DNA of 64,000 bases from Sedimentibacter sp. MB31-C6 (GTDB taxonomy: Bacteria; Bacillota; Clostridia; Tissierellales; Sedimentibacteraceae), in NCBI RefSeq assembly GCF_035934735.1, contig NZ_CP142396.1, positions 2,852,001-2,916,000 of the forward strand, given 5' to 3'. The stretch's first letter is position 1. The number at the start of each line of letters is the position of its first letter. The notes under the pieces were generated by a model. The model was not told where the DNA came from. It worked only from the letters and a program-made list of their open reading frames with translations, and did no database searches. Shown in pieces: positions 28,135-37,052 of this stretch. The position numbers were made by a program, and so were the translations under genes.

Positions 28135-28350
28135 ATGGCAAAAGGTAAAGTAACGTTTAATGATGATGCATGCAAGGGATGTGAACTATGCGTTTCTGTA
28201 TGTCCTAAAAAAATTATTAGCTTAAGTAAAGACAAAATTAATAAAAAGGGCTACAGTCCAGCATATGTAACCAATCAAGAAGAATGCATAGCATGTGGTA
28301 ATTGTGCAATTATGTGTCCTGATTCAGCAATAACAGTAGAGAGATTATAA
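28135..28350 (+). CDS. Ferredoxin-like delta subunit of a 2-oxoacid:ferredoxin oxidoreductase
   Basis: A 71-residue protein with two 4Fe-4S motifs: CKGCELCVSVCP (cysteines 13, 16, 19, 23) and CIACGNCAIMCP. It relays electrons from the thiamine site to ferredoxin. The start is ATG 28135 after GGAGG; an ATG at 28105 in the same frame overlaps the end of the previous gene and lacks support. The next subunit begins 16 bases later. Confidence 0.93.
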   Translation: MAKGKVTFNDDACKGCELCVSVCPKKIISLSKDKINKKGYSPAYVTNQEECIACGNCAIMCPDSAITVERL

Positions 28351-28365
28351 AATTGGAGGTAAGTT

Positions 28366-29427
28366 ATGTCAAAAGTATTGATGAAAGGTAACGAAGCAGT
28401 TGGAGCAGCAGCTATAAAAGCAGGATGTAAATATTTTTTCGGTTATCCTATTACTCCACAAAGTGAATTGCCAGAATATATGTCAAAAGCATTACCAGAG
28501 GCGGGGGGAGTTTTTTTACAGGCAGAAAGTGAAGTTGCAGCAATTAATATGGTATATGGCGCTGCAGGTGCTGGGGCAAGGGTTATGACAGGTTCATCTA
28601 GTCCTGGAATATCATTAAAACAAGAAGGTATAACATATTGTGCAGGAGCAGAACTTCCTTGTGTTATTGTTAATATGATGAGAGGTGGTCCAGGTCTTGG
28701 TAGTATCCAACCTGGTCAAGCAGATTATTTCCAAAGTACTAGAGGTGGTGGAAACGGAGATTATAGAACATTAGTATATGCACCAGCAAGTATTCAGGAA
28801 ACAGTTGACTATGTAATGTTAGCATTTGACAAAGCAGATCAATATAGAAATCCAGTTTTGATACTTGCGGATGGAATGATTGGTCAAATGATGGAAGCAG
28901 TAGAATTTAAAGAAGCAAAAAAGATTGATTTACCAAAGAAAGATTGGGCAAGTACCGGTACAAAAGGAAAAAGATCACGTAACATTATAAATTCATTATA
29001 TTTAGAAGCTGAAGATTTAGAAGCACATAATGTTAGATTAGAAAAAAAATATAAGACTATTGAGGAAAATGAAGTTTTATACGAAGCTTTCGGATTAGAA
29101 GATGCAGAGGTAGTATGCGTTGCCTATGGAACAACATCAAGAATAGTTAAAACAGCTATAAAACAGGCAGAAGCAAAAGGAATAAAAGTTGGAATGATTC
29201 GTCCAATAACATTATGGCCATTTCCTTATGAAGCATTTAAAAATATAAATTTAAATGCAAAGGGAATGCTTGCAGTTGAAATGAGTTCAGGTCAGTTAAC
29301 GGACGATGTTAAAATAGGGATAGAAGGTAGATTACCAGTATATTTTAATGGTAGAACTGGCGGAATGATTCCAACACCAGAAAGTATAGTTGCAGATATA
29401 GAGAAAATTGCAGGAGGTACTAAATAA
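28366..29427 (+). CDS. vorB: 2-oxoacid:ferredoxin oxidoreductase alpha subunit (VorB-like)
   Basis: A 353-residue alpha subunit. The pyrimidine-binding region has GCKYFFGYPITPQSELPEYM, QAESEVAAINMVYGAAGAGARVMTGSSSPG and MMRGGPGLGSIQPGQADYFQSTRGGGNGDYR. A transketolase C-terminal-like domain follows (VCVAYGTTSRIVKTAIKQAEAKGIKVGMIRPITLWPFP). In databases this form is usually named VorB (3-methyl-2-oxobutanoate). The Ptb/Buk neighbours agree with branched-chain 2-oxoacid use, although KorA-type 2-oxoglutarate or broad specificity cannot be excluded. The last base of the stop is the first base of the next ATG. Confidence 0.92.
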   Translation: MSKVLMKGNEAVGAAAIKAGCKYFFGYPITPQSELPEYMSKALPEAGGVFLQAESEVAAINMVYGAAGAGARVMTGSSSPGISLKQEGITYCAGAELPCVIVNMMRGGPGLGSIQPGQADYFQSTRGGGNGDYRTLVYAPASIQETVDYVMLAFDKADQYRNPVLILADGMIGQMMEAVEFKEAKKIDLPKKDWASTGTKGKRSRNIINSLYLEAEDLEAHNVRLEKKYKTIEENEVLYEAFGLEDAEVVCVAYGTTSRIVKTAIKQAEAKGIKVGMIRPITLWPFPYEAFKNINLNAKGMLAVEMSSGQLTDDVKIGIEGRLPVYFNGRTGGMIPTPESIVADIEKIAGGTK

Positions 29428-30173
29428 TGACTATAGTATATGAAAAATCAAAAGGTTTAACTGATATACCTTTTCATTATTGCCCGGGGTGTACTCATGG
29501 AGTAATTCATAAATTAGTTGCTGAAGTATTAGTAGAATTAGGAGTATTGGATGATGCTATAGGTGTTGCACCTGTAGGATGTTCAGTGTTGGCATATAAT
29601 TATTTTAATTGTGATATGCAAGAAGCATCACATGGTAGGGCGCCAGCTGTAGCAACTGGAATAAAAAGAGTTTTACCAGATAATGTTGTATTTTCATATC
29701 AAGGTGATGGAGACCTTGCTTCTATCGGAACAGCAGAAATAGTTCATGCTGCACATAGAGGCGAAAAGATAACTACTATTTTTGTTAATAATGCAATTTA
29801 TGGTATGACTGGAGGACAAATGGCTCCAACTACATTGGTAGGTCAAAAAGCAACAACTGCTCCTTTTGGAAGAGATGAAGCGCATTGTGGAAAACCTATA
29901 AAAATATCTGAAATGCTTGCTACTATTGATGGAGCTAAATTCGTAGAGAGAGTTGCAGTTAATACTCCTGCTAATATAAGAAAGGCTAAAAAAGCAATAA
30001 AGAGAGCATTTGAATGTCAGATTCAAGGAAAGGGATTTGCAATAGTTGAAGTATTGTCAACTTGCCCAACAAACTGGGGATTAACACCGGTTAAAGCTTT
30101 AGATTGGCTACAAGACAATATGATACCATATTATCCTTTACAAAATTTCAGAAATTTTGAGGAGGTAAAATAA
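29427..30173 (+). CDS. 2-oxoacid:ferredoxin oxidoreductase beta subunit (thiamine-binding)
   Basis: A 248-residue beta subunit with the TPP-binding motif GDGDLASIGTAEIVHAAHRG..NNAIYGMTGGQMAPTT and an early CPGC (19-22), a conserved cysteine motif of these subunits. It holds the thiamine diphosphate that attacks the 2-oxoacid. Its start overlaps the stop of the alpha gene by one base, and the gamma gene follows 1 base after its own stop, so expression is tightly coupled. Confidence 0.94.
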   Translation: MTIVYEKSKGLTDIPFHYCPGCTHGVIHKLVAEVLVELGVLDDAIGVAPVGCSVLAYNYFNCDMQEASHGRAPAVATGIKRVLPDNVVFSYQGDGDLASIGTAEIVHAAHRGEKITTIFVNNAIYGMTGGQMAPTTLVGQKATTAPFGRDEAHCGKPIKISEMLATIDGAKFVERVAVNTPANIRKAKKAIKRAFECQIQGKGFAIVEVLSTCPTNWGLTPVKALDWLQDNMIPYYPLQNFRNFEEVK

Positions 30174-30174
30174 C

Positions 30175-30717
30175 ATGGAAGAAAAAGTAATAATGGCTGG
30201 TTTTGGTGGTCAAGGTGTTATGGCTATAGGAAAGCTTCTTGCTTATGCAGGAATGCTGGAAAATAAACAAGTTACATGGTTACCATCTTATGGTCCAGAA
30301 ATGAGAGGTGGTACAGCAAACTGTGCTGTAGTAGTATCTGATGAAATGATTGGTTCACCAGTTATATCAAAAGATGGATCTGCTGCAATTATAATGAATT
30401 TACCATCTTTAACAAAATTTGAAGGTGAAATATTATCTGGTGGTAAACTAATAATAAATAAATCACTTATTGAAGATAAACCATCAAGAAATGATATAGA
30501 TGCTTATTATGTTCCTGCAAATGAAATAGCTGCAGAATTGGGTAATGGAAAAGTAGCTAATATGATAATGTTAGGGGCATATCTAGAACTCACTAAAGTA
30601 GTAGAAGTAGAATCAGTATTAAATGCATTTGTTAAAGTATTTGGAGAAAATAAATCTCATCTGGTTCCTTTGAATAAAGAAGCACTATTAAAGGGAGCAG
30701 AAGCAGTAAGAAAATAA
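30175..30717 (+). CDS. 2-oxoacid:ferredoxin oxidoreductase gamma subunit
   Basis: A 180-residue gamma subunit. The domain opens MAGFGGQGVMAIGKLLAYAG and continues TWLPSYGPEMRGGTANCAVVVSDEMIGSP, the hallmark of the POR/KOR gamma family that helps bind CoA. It closes the sigma-54 operon and is followed immediately by a terminator. Confidence 0.94.
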   Translation: MEEKVIMAGFGGQGVMAIGKLLAYAGMLENKQVTWLPSYGPEMRGGTANCAVVVSDEMIGSPVISKDGSAAIIMNLPSLTKFEGEILSGGKLIINKSLIEDKPSRNDIDAYYVPANEIAAELGNGKVANMIMLGAYLELTKVVEVESVLNAFVKVFGENKSHLVPLNKEALLKGAEAVRK

Positions 30718-30742
30718 AAAAACGCCTTCAGGGCGTTTTTTT
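30716..30742 (+). terminator. Terminator of the ptb-buk-vor operon
   Basis: AAAAAAACGCC and GGCGTTTTTTT pair around a short loop, starting at the gamma-subunit stop codon. Confidence 0.92.
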
Positions 30743-30813
30743 ATTTTTAAGACTTTAATCTATTATTTAATTATGATATATTATGTTTAAAGTATATATT
30801 AAGGAAAAAGATT

Positions 30814-31920
30814 ATGAAACAAATTATATTGGATATAGCGAAAGAATTGGATATTGAACTAATCGGAATTACAACAACATTGGATTACGGATATTTAAAG
30901 GATTTCCTTTATAAAAGATCTAATAGAGGATATGATAATGAACTTGAAGAACAGAATATAGAAAAAAGGCTTGATGTGAGGAATGTTTTTCCTAATTGTA
31001 AAAGTATAATAGCAATAGGAATTCCATATGCAAAGGGATATAAAAAAGGGAATCCGATTGACAAAGGTTTAATAAGTGTTGTTTCCTTTGGTGAAGATTA
31101 TCATATAAAAATAAATCGAATTTTAAATGATTTAGCTCAAAAAATAAAAGAGTATATTGAATTTAATTATAAGATTTGTGTAGATACTTCACCACTATTG
31201 GATAGAGAAATATGTAGAAATGCTGGTATTGGAAATTATGGTAAAAATAGTTTGCTTATTAATAAAGAATTGGGTTCTTTTATTCATCTAGGATATTTGT
31301 TAACAGATTTGAATTTAGAAGATGATAAAATAATAAATGAACAAGATGTATGTGAGAATTGTAACTTATGTATTAAAAGCTGCCCAAACAATGCGATACT
31401 AAGCACTGGGGGTATAAATTCAAGTAAATGTGTCTCTTATTTAACTCAAACGAAAAAATATATTCCCATTGAATATAGAAAAAACATGAAAAACCAAATT
31501 TATGGTTGTGATGTTTGTCAAATTGTATGTCCTAAAAATAAAAAAATACTCCAATTAGAATCAGTAAACAATTACGATGATTTAACTGTAGATTTAATAG
31601 AGCTAATGAATATGAGTAACAATGAATTTATTAAAAAGTATGGCAGATTGTCAGGAAGTTGGAGAGGTAAAAATGTTTGGAAAAGAAATGCAATAATTTC
31701 TATAGCTAATCTTAAATTACATTCTTTGTTTGATAAAGTAAAAGATGAATTAAAAAGTCCTTCTGAAATGATTAGAATTTATTCAGCGTGGTCATTACTA
31801 GTACTAAATAAACAAAAGGCTAAAGACATATTAAATGAAAATCTTAAGAATGAAAAAGGCAAAGTAAAGAAAGAATACATTAAATTAATGGAGGAATTTC
31901 ATGATTGTAGGCACATGTGA
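30814..31920 (+). CDS. queG: Epoxyqueuosine reductase QueG
   Basis: A 368-residue enzyme for the last step of queuosine synthesis in tRNA, a cobalamin and iron-sulfur protein. It has an N-terminal DUF1730 domain. The sequence DREICRNAGIGNYGKNSLLINKELGSF is followed by two cluster motifs, CENCNLCIKSCPNNAI and CVSYL..CDVCQIVCPKN. A C-terminal HEAT-like region (residues about 285-365) is retained. The next gene begins 20 bases before its stop, so the four genes from here to trmL may be partly co-transcribed. Confidence 0.93.
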   Translation: MKQIILDIAKELDIELIGITTTLDYGYLKDFLYKRSNRGYDNELEEQNIEKRLDVRNVFPNCKSIIAIGIPYAKGYKKGNPIDKGLISVVSFGEDYHIKINRILNDLAQKIKEYIEFNYKICVDTSPLLDREICRNAGIGNYGKNSLLINKELGSFIHLGYLLTDLNLEDDKIINEQDVCENCNLCIKSCPNNAILSTGGINSSKCVSYLTQTKKYIPIEYRKNMKNQIYGCDVCQIVCPKNKKILQLESVNNYDDLTVDLIELMNMSNNEFIKKYGRLSGSWRGKNVWKRNAIISIANLKLHSLFDKVKDELKSPSEMIRIYSAWSLLVLNKQKAKDILNENLKNEKGKVKKEYIKLMEEFHDCRHM

Positions 31921-32182
31921 AATAGAGCTTTTAATATTTGAATCAAATTCTCTAAAAGAAAAGAGACATGTTATTAAAAGTATTATAGAAAGGATAAAAT
32001 CTAGATTTAATGTTTCAATAGCAGAAATTGATTATCATGAATTGTGGAATAGATCATTATTAGGTGTTGCAGTTGTATCTAATAAAAAATCAATTTGCGA
32101 ATCTTCAATTTCAAAAGTTATTGAATTTATTGATAATGATGAAAGAGTTGAGATAATAAGTAATTTCAAGGAGGTATTGTAA
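31901..32182 (+). CDS. DUF503 (YlxP-like) protein
   Basis: A 93-residue protein of the DUF503 family: the N-terminus MIVGTCEIELLIFESNSLKEKRHVIKSII and the centre FNVSIAEIDYHELWNRSLLGVAVVS are characteristic. B. subtilis YlxP is encoded next to rbfA and is thought to touch ribosome function; the function is otherwise unknown. It overlaps queG by 20 bases with a ribosome site (ATGGAGGAATTTC) inside that gene. Confidence 0.88.
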   Translation: MIVGTCEIELLIFESNSLKEKRHVIKSIIERIKSRFNVSIAEIDYHELWNRSLLGVAVVSNKKSICESSISKVIEFIDNDERVEIISNFKEVL

Positions 32183-32186
32183 TTTT

Positions 32187-32822
32187 ATGAGAAAGGCTGA
32201 CAAGGTTTATAATCTTTTGAAAGAGTCATATCCTTACGCAAAATGTGGTCTTGATTATAAATCACCTTTTCAATTACTTGTATCAACAATTTTAAGTGCT
32301 CAAGCAACGGATAAAAGCGTGAATAAGGTTACTATGGAATTATACAAGCAATACCCTGATTTAGATAGTTTTTTAACATTGTCTAAAGAGGAAATTGAAA
32401 TTAGTATAAAAAAGATAGGTTTATATAAAAATAAGGCTAATAATATATATAATATGTGTAGGGAATTAAAAGAAAAATTTAATGGTGAAGTTCCAAAAAA
32501 TATGGAAGATTTAATGTCTCTATCAGGTGTGGGGCGAAAAACTGCAAGTGTTGTTTTAGTAGAAGCATATAATATCCCTGCTTTTCCGGTTGATACTCAT
32601 GTTTTTAGAGTAACAAGACGTTTAGGTATAGCAAAAGAAAATAACGCTGATAAGGTTTCTGAAGAATTGATGAGCAAACTTGCTAAAAAGAAATGGCATT
32701 TGATGCATCATCTATTGATAACTCATGGTAGAGAAACTTGCATTGCACGAAAGCCTAAATGCAATGAATGCTCAATATCGGCAATATGTAATTATTATAA
32801 GAATATCAAAAAAGAAATATGA
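32187..32822 (+). CDS. nth: Endonuclease III
   Basis: A 211-residue DNA glycosylase/AP lyase for oxidised pyrimidines. The helix-hairpin-helix LSGVGRKTASVV contains the catalytic Lys, and FPVDTHVFRVTRRLG contains the catalytic Asp. The 4Fe-4S loop CIARKPKCNECSISAIC has the standard spacing C-x6-C-x2-C-x5-C. The length is normal. It starts 4 bases after the DUF503 stop. Confidence 0.97.
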   Translation: MRKADKVYNLLKESYPYAKCGLDYKSPFQLLVSTILSAQATDKSVNKVTMELYKQYPDLDSFLTLSKEEIEISIKKIGLYKNKANNIYNMCRELKEKFNGEVPKNMEDLMSLSGVGRKTASVVLVEAYNIPAFPVDTHVFRVTRRLGIAKENNADKVSEELMSKLAKKKWHLMHHLLITHGRETCIARKPKCNECSISAICNYYKNIKKEI

Positions 32823-32908
32823 ATAATTTGGAAAAAAATTATCTCTTTATAATATTAATAAAGGATGATATAATCACATTGTCGAAAAACATAATATAGG
32901 AGTTAATA

Positions 32909-33379
32909 ATGTCTTTAAATATAGTTTTGTTTGAACCAGAAATACCTCAAAATACAGGAAATATAGCCAGAACTTGTGCTGCTACTGGTTCAAATCTTCA
33001 TTTAATTAAACCTTTGGGTTTTTCCGTAAAGGACAAGTATTTAAAAAGAGCTGGGCTTGATTACTGGGATTTGGTTAATATAACTTATTATGATGATTTC
33101 CAAGATTTTATTAAAAAAACTGGAGATGAAATAATCTTTATAGCTACAACAAAGGAAAGTAGAATTTATACTGATGTAAATTATACTGATAATTGTTACA
33201 TTATATTTGGAAAAGAAACAGCAGGCTTGCCTGAATATATACATCAACATTTTATTAATACTAGAATTAAAATTCCTATGATTGAAAATGAACACGCTAG
33301 GTCGCTGAATCTAGCTAACTCTGTAAATATAGTGATGTATGAAGCTTTAAGACAATTAAGCTTCCCAAATTTAGTGTAA
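32909..33379 (+). CDS. trmL: tRNA (cytidine/uridine-34 2'-O) methyltransferase TrmL
   Basis: A 156-residue SPOUT methyltransferase with LFEPEIPQNTGNIARTCAATG at the start, IIFGKETAGLPEYI in the cofactor knot and IPMIENEHARSLNLANSVNIVMYEALRQL at the end. It modifies the wobble ribose of tRNA-Leu. The length matches the family. A ribosome site (TAGGAG) precedes the ATG, and the Na/Pi gene begins 13 bases after the stop. Confidence 0.95.
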   Translation: MSLNIVLFEPEIPQNTGNIARTCAATGSNLHLIKPLGFSVKDKYLKRAGLDYWDLVNITYYDDFQDFIKKTGDEIIFIATTKESRIYTDVNYTDNCYIIFGKETAGLPEYIHQHFINTRIKIPMIENEHARSLNLANSVNIVMYEALRQLSFPNLV

Positions 33380-33391
33380 AATGGAGGAGAT

Positions 33392-35020
33392 ATGGATATT
33401 GCTATAAGTTTAATAGGTGGATTAGGCCTATTTTTGTTTGGTATGAATTATATGGGAGATGGTCTTCAAAAAGCTGCAGGTAATAAAATGAAAAGTATTT
33501 TAGCGGCTTTAACTAAAAATAAAGTAATGGGTGTACTAGTAGGAGCATTGGTTACAGCTGTAATACAAAGCAGTAGTGCTACTACAGTTATGGTAGTAGG
33601 TTTTGTTAATGCAGGATTAATGAATTTAAATCAAGCAGTTGGAATTATAATGGGAGCAAATATTGGTACAACTGTAACTGCTTTTATTGTATCACTAAAT
33701 ATTACAAAGTTAGCTACATTTTTAGTCGGTATTGGAGTGCTTTTGCATTTTACTGCTGAAAAGAAAAAAATAAAAAGTATAGCTGATGTAATAATAGGTT
33801 TTGGTATTTTATTTATTGGAATGAATATTATGAAAACTGCAATGGAACCATTAGAATCCAATCCTCAATTTACAAAATTAATGACAGAATTCAAAAATCC
33901 CGTCTTAGGTATATTTGTTGGTTTTATAATGACTGCAATATTACAAAGCAGTAGTGCCACAACCGGTCTTTTAATAGCTCTTGCATCTACTGGTGTTATT
34001 ACCTTTGATATTGCATATCCAGTTATTTTCGGTCAAAATATGGGGACTTGTGTAACTGCAATGTTATCAAGTATAGGAGCAAACAAAACTGCTAAAAAAG
34101 CTGCTGTGGTACATTTATTATTTAATGTTATGGGAACTTTACTATTTTTGATTTTTTTAAAGAATCCAGTTGAATGGGTTGTTTATGAAGTAGCACCAGT
34201 TGATATAACTAAACAAATTGCTACTGGACATATATTATTTAATATTATTAATGTAATAATTTTATTTCCCTTTTCTGGGTTGTTGGTTAAAGCTTCAGAA
34301 TATATTATTAAAGGCGGGGACGATGACGAAGAGCATATTACAAAGTATATTGATGAGAGAATACTTGCAACTCCACAAATTGCTTTAACACAAGCTTCAA
34401 AGGAAGTTTTGCATTTAGGTAACATAGCATTAAAAGAATTTGATACATCGATAGATGCTTTTATGAAAAATGATGAAGATTTAGCTTACAAAACTTTTGA
34501 AATAGAAAAGAAAGTAAATGCATTGAATAAAACAATACTAAAATATTTAGTCAAACTTGATAAAGTAGCTCTTACAGATTATGAAAAAGACAAAGTAGTT
34601 ACTTTAATGAATGCTATTAATGATATAGAAAGGGTTGGAGATCATGCAGACAATATTGGTGAACTTGCTTTGTATAGAATAGAGAATGATGTTTCTTTTT
34701 CAGAAGATGCAAATAAAGAAGTAATAAAAATGTTTGACTTAACAAAAAAAGTTTTCATATTATCATTAAATGCATTAAGAACTTTAGATTGCGATAAATG
34801 TGACGAAGTAGTAATAAATGATAAAGAAATTGACATAATGTACAAGAATTTAAGGAAAAATCACATTGAGCGTCTGAATGACTTTATTTGTGAGCCTAAT
34901 TCTGGAGTTATATTTTTAGATACTATAGGAAACCTTGAAAGAATAGGCGATCATTCATCTAATATTGCAATTTCAATAATGGAAGGTATCAATAGAAAAT
35001 TAAAAAATAATTATAAATAG
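33392..35020 (+). CDS. Na+/phosphate cotransporter with PhoU domain
   Basis: A 542-residue protein of the NptA/YjbB family. Two inverted repeats of a membrane domain each contain the signature QSSSATT (first near residue 53, second near residue 187), in the context VTAVIQSSSATTVMVVGF and MTAILQSSSATTGLLIAL. The soluble part after residue about 310 is a PhoU-like helical domain (two copies, with ERVGDHADNIGELA and ERIGDHSSNIAISI). It moves phosphate with Na+, in or out. The glycine riboswitch leader begins about 40 bases after its stop. Confidence 0.93.
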   Translation: MDIAISLIGGLGLFLFGMNYMGDGLQKAAGNKMKSILAALTKNKVMGVLVGALVTAVIQSSSATTVMVVGFVNAGLMNLNQAVGIIMGANIGTTVTAFIVSLNITKLATFLVGIGVLLHFTAEKKKIKSIADVIIGFGILFIGMNIMKTAMEPLESNPQFTKLMTEFKNPVLGIFVGFIMTAILQSSSATTGLLIALASTGVITFDIAYPVIFGQNMGTCVTAMLSSIGANKTAKKAAVVHLLFNVMGTLLFLIFLKNPVEWVVYEVAPVDITKQIATGHILFNIINVIILFPFSGLLVKASEYIIKGGDDDEEHITKYIDERILATPQIALTQASKEVLHLGNIALKEFDTSIDAFMKNDEDLAYKTFEIEKKVNALNKTILKYLVKLDKVALTDYEKDKVVTLMNAINDIERVGDHADNIGELALYRIENDVSFSEDANKEVIKMFDLTKKVFILSLNALRTLDCDKCDEVVINDKEIDIMYKNLRKNHIERLNDFICEPNSGVIFLDTIGNLERIGDHSSNIAISIMEGINRKLKNNYK

Positions 35021-35023
35021 TAC

Positions 35024-35052
35024 TTGTATTATTATAATTTATTATATATAAT
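35024..35052 (+). promoter_or_regulatory. Promoter of the glycine reductase operon
   Basis: TTGTAT (35024-35029) and TATAAT (35047-35052) with a 17-base spacer, just after the Na/Pi gene. Transcription would begin near 35059, ahead of the riboswitch. Confidence 0.6.
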
Positions 35053-35079
35053 ATAATTAACAGAATAGATTGGATGACG

Positions 35080-35255
35080 TTTAGCGGGAGAGTCTGTTAT
35101 GAATTTAACAGCGCCGAAGGAGTAAGTAAATAATATTAGCCATATTATTTATGATGATCTCAGGCAAAAGGACCGTAAACTGACAAATCTCTGGAAAGCG
35201 TAGCACCGAAGGGGCAATTCTATTAAGAAGAATCTCTCAGGTTAAAAACAGAGCA
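35080..35255 (+). promoter_or_regulatory. Tandem glycine riboswitch
   Basis: Two glycine aptamers are readable. The first has GCCGAAGGAG (35113-35122) and CTCAGGCAAAAGGAC (35159-35173). The second has ATCTCTGG (from about 35187), CACCGAAGGGG (35204-35214) and CTCTCAGGTTAAAAACAGAG (35234-35253). Both match the conserved core of the gcvT-type element in order and spacing. A terminator overlaps the end of the second aptamer, so glycine binding most likely lets transcription proceed into the grd genes. Confidence 0.95.
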
Positions 35256-35291
35256 GAAGGCAATTATTTTTAATATGCTTTCTGCTTTTTT
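35252..35291 (+). terminator. Riboswitch expression-platform terminator
   Basis: AGCAGAAGGCA (35252-35262) pairs with TGCTTTCTGCT (35276-35286), with one G-T pair, followed by a T run. The left arm shares its first bases with the closing stem of the second aptamer. Confidence 0.88.
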
Positions 35292-35356
35292 ACTCCGTAA
35301 AATATTATTTTATAAGTTTTATTTATTTAAATATGGGTATATTAAAGGTGAGAAAA

Positions 35357-35716
35357 ATGATAATAACTAATAATGAAATGGTTTACAACAAATATATGGA
35401 TGCGTATGATGTCATTTTTATTGATGGCAATTTTAGAGATGTCTTAATAGCGACAAGAAATAAAATACATGAAGGATATGAGTTGCTTACCCATCCATTG
35501 TCAAGTAGTGTAAAACCTAATGAAACACCGTATAAATCTATAATAATATCTGATAATAAAAGAAATAATAATTTTGATTCAATTATAATTATTGAAAATT
35601 CTATTATGACATATGATAAGTTTAATAAGGATAAAATTAACTACATAAGTGAAAGAATTGATAATGATTTTAAGTTGATTGATTTAACTGTGCTTCAAAG
35701 CGCATTAAATATATAG
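35357..35716 (+). CDS. grdX: GrdX family protein
   Basis: A 119-residue GrdX protein, recognised by LLTHPLSSSVKPNETPYKSIIIS. GrdX genes start glycine reductase clusters in several Clostridia; the function is unknown. The start is ATG 35357, directly after AAAGGTGAGAAAA; an in-frame ATG at 35333 precedes that site. It is the first gene after the riboswitch and 38 bases before grdE. Confidence 0.9.
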   Translation: MIITNNEMVYNKYMDAYDVIFIDGNFRDVLIATRNKIHEGYELLTHPLSSSVKPNETPYKSIIISDNKRNNNFDSIIIIENSIMTYDKFNKDKINYISERIDNDFKLIDLTVLQSALNI

Positions 35717-35754
35717 TAATATTTGTTTCTTATTTTAAACGGAGGTGAATAATT

Positions 35755-37035
35755 TTGAAATTAGAATTAGGCTACATTTTAATTAAGGATATTCAGTTTT
35801 CTGAAGAATCCAAAGTTGAAAACGGAACACTGTTTGTTAACAAAGAAGAAGTTAAAGCATTAATTCTAGAAGACCAAAACTTTAAGTCTGCAGAGGTGGA
35901 GCTTGCAAAACCAGGTGACAGCATTCGTATAATGCCTGTTAAAGATGTTATCGAGCCAAGAGTTAAAGTTGAAGGACCTGGAGGGATTTTCCCTGGTATG
36001 GTTAACAAAGTAGAAACTGTAGGTTCTGGAAAAACAAATGTTTTAAAGGGTGCAGCAGTTGTTACAACAGGAAAAATTGTAGGTTTTCAAGAAGGTATTA
36101 TTGATATGACTGGTCCCGGATCAGAATATACACCATTTTCTAAGTTAAATAATTTAGTTTTAGCTTGTGAACCAGTTGATGGCTTAAAACAGCATGAGCA
36201 TGAAAAAGCCCTTAGATTTGCTGGCTATAAAGTAGCATTGTATCTAGGGGAATTAGCAAGAAATATTGTACCAGATGAATCTGAAACATTTGAGACACCT
36301 ACTATTACAGAAGGAATTAAATTATATCCAGAACTTCCTAGAGTAGGTTATGTTTTAATGTTACAAAGTCAAGGATTATTACATGATACTTATGTATATG
36401 GGGTTGATGCTAAACAATCATTAACTACAATGATATATCCTACTGAAATAATGGATGGTGCTATAGTAAGCGGTAACTGTGTATCAGCTTGTGATAAAAA
36501 TACTACATATCACCATTTAAATAATCCTGTTATTCATGACTTATTTGCAGAACATGGAAAAACATTGAACTTTGTAGGTGTTATTATTACAAATGAGAAT
36601 GTATATCTTGCAGATAAAGAAAGATCTTCTAACTGGAGTGCTAAATTTGCAGAACTATTAGGCTTAGATGGAGTAATTATTTCACAAGAAGGGTTTGGTA
36701 ATCCAGATACAGACTTAATTATGAATTGTAAGAAAATAGAAGCTAAAGGTGTTAAAACTGTTATTATAACAGATGAATATGCTGGTAGGGATGGTTCATC
36801 TCAATCATTAGCAGATGCAGATATAAGTGCTAATGCAGTTGTAACTGGTGGAAATGCAAATGAAGTAATTGAACTTCCAGCTTTAGACAAGATAATCGGA
36901 TATCCAGAAGTTGCTAATGTTATTGCTGGTGGTTTCGATGGAAGTTTACATGCTGATGGTAGTATTACAGCAGAACTTCAGGTTATAACAGGTGCGACTA
37001 ATGAAATGGGCTTCAATAAACTAAGTGCGAGATAA
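35755..37035 (+). CDS. grdE: Glycine reductase component B, GrdE proprotein
   Basis: A 426-residue substrate-specific component B precursor. The protein is known to be cleaved autocatalytically at an Asn-Cys bond to give two chains, the second with an N-terminal pyruvoyl group that forms a Schiff base with glycine. The matching SGNCVSACDKNTTYHHLNNPV is present with Cys at residue 242. The start is TTG, 6 bases after GGAGGTGA; no in-frame ATG lies near. grdB follows 17 bases later. The family and the processing site are clear. Confidence 0.96.
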   Translation: MKLELGYILIKDIQFSEESKVENGTLFVNKEEVKALILEDQNFKSAEVELAKPGDSIRIMPVKDVIEPRVKVEGPGGIFPGMVNKVETVGSGKTNVLKGAAVVTTGKIVGFQEGIIDMTGPGSEYTPFSKLNNLVLACEPVDGLKQHEHEKALRFAGYKVALYLGELARNIVPDESETFETPTITEGIKLYPELPRVGYVLMLQSQGLLHDTYVYGVDAKQSLTTMIYPTEIMDGAIVSGNCVSACDKNTTYHHLNNPVIHDLFAEHGKTLNFVGVIITNENVYLADKERSSNWSAKFAELLGLDGVIISQEGFGNPDTDLIMNCKKIEAKGVKTVIITDEYAGRDGSSQSLADADISANAVVTGGNANEVIELPALDKIIGYPEVANVIAGGFDGSLHADGSITAELQVITGATNEMGFNKLSAR

Positions 37036-37052
37036 GGAAGGGAGGAAAAATA

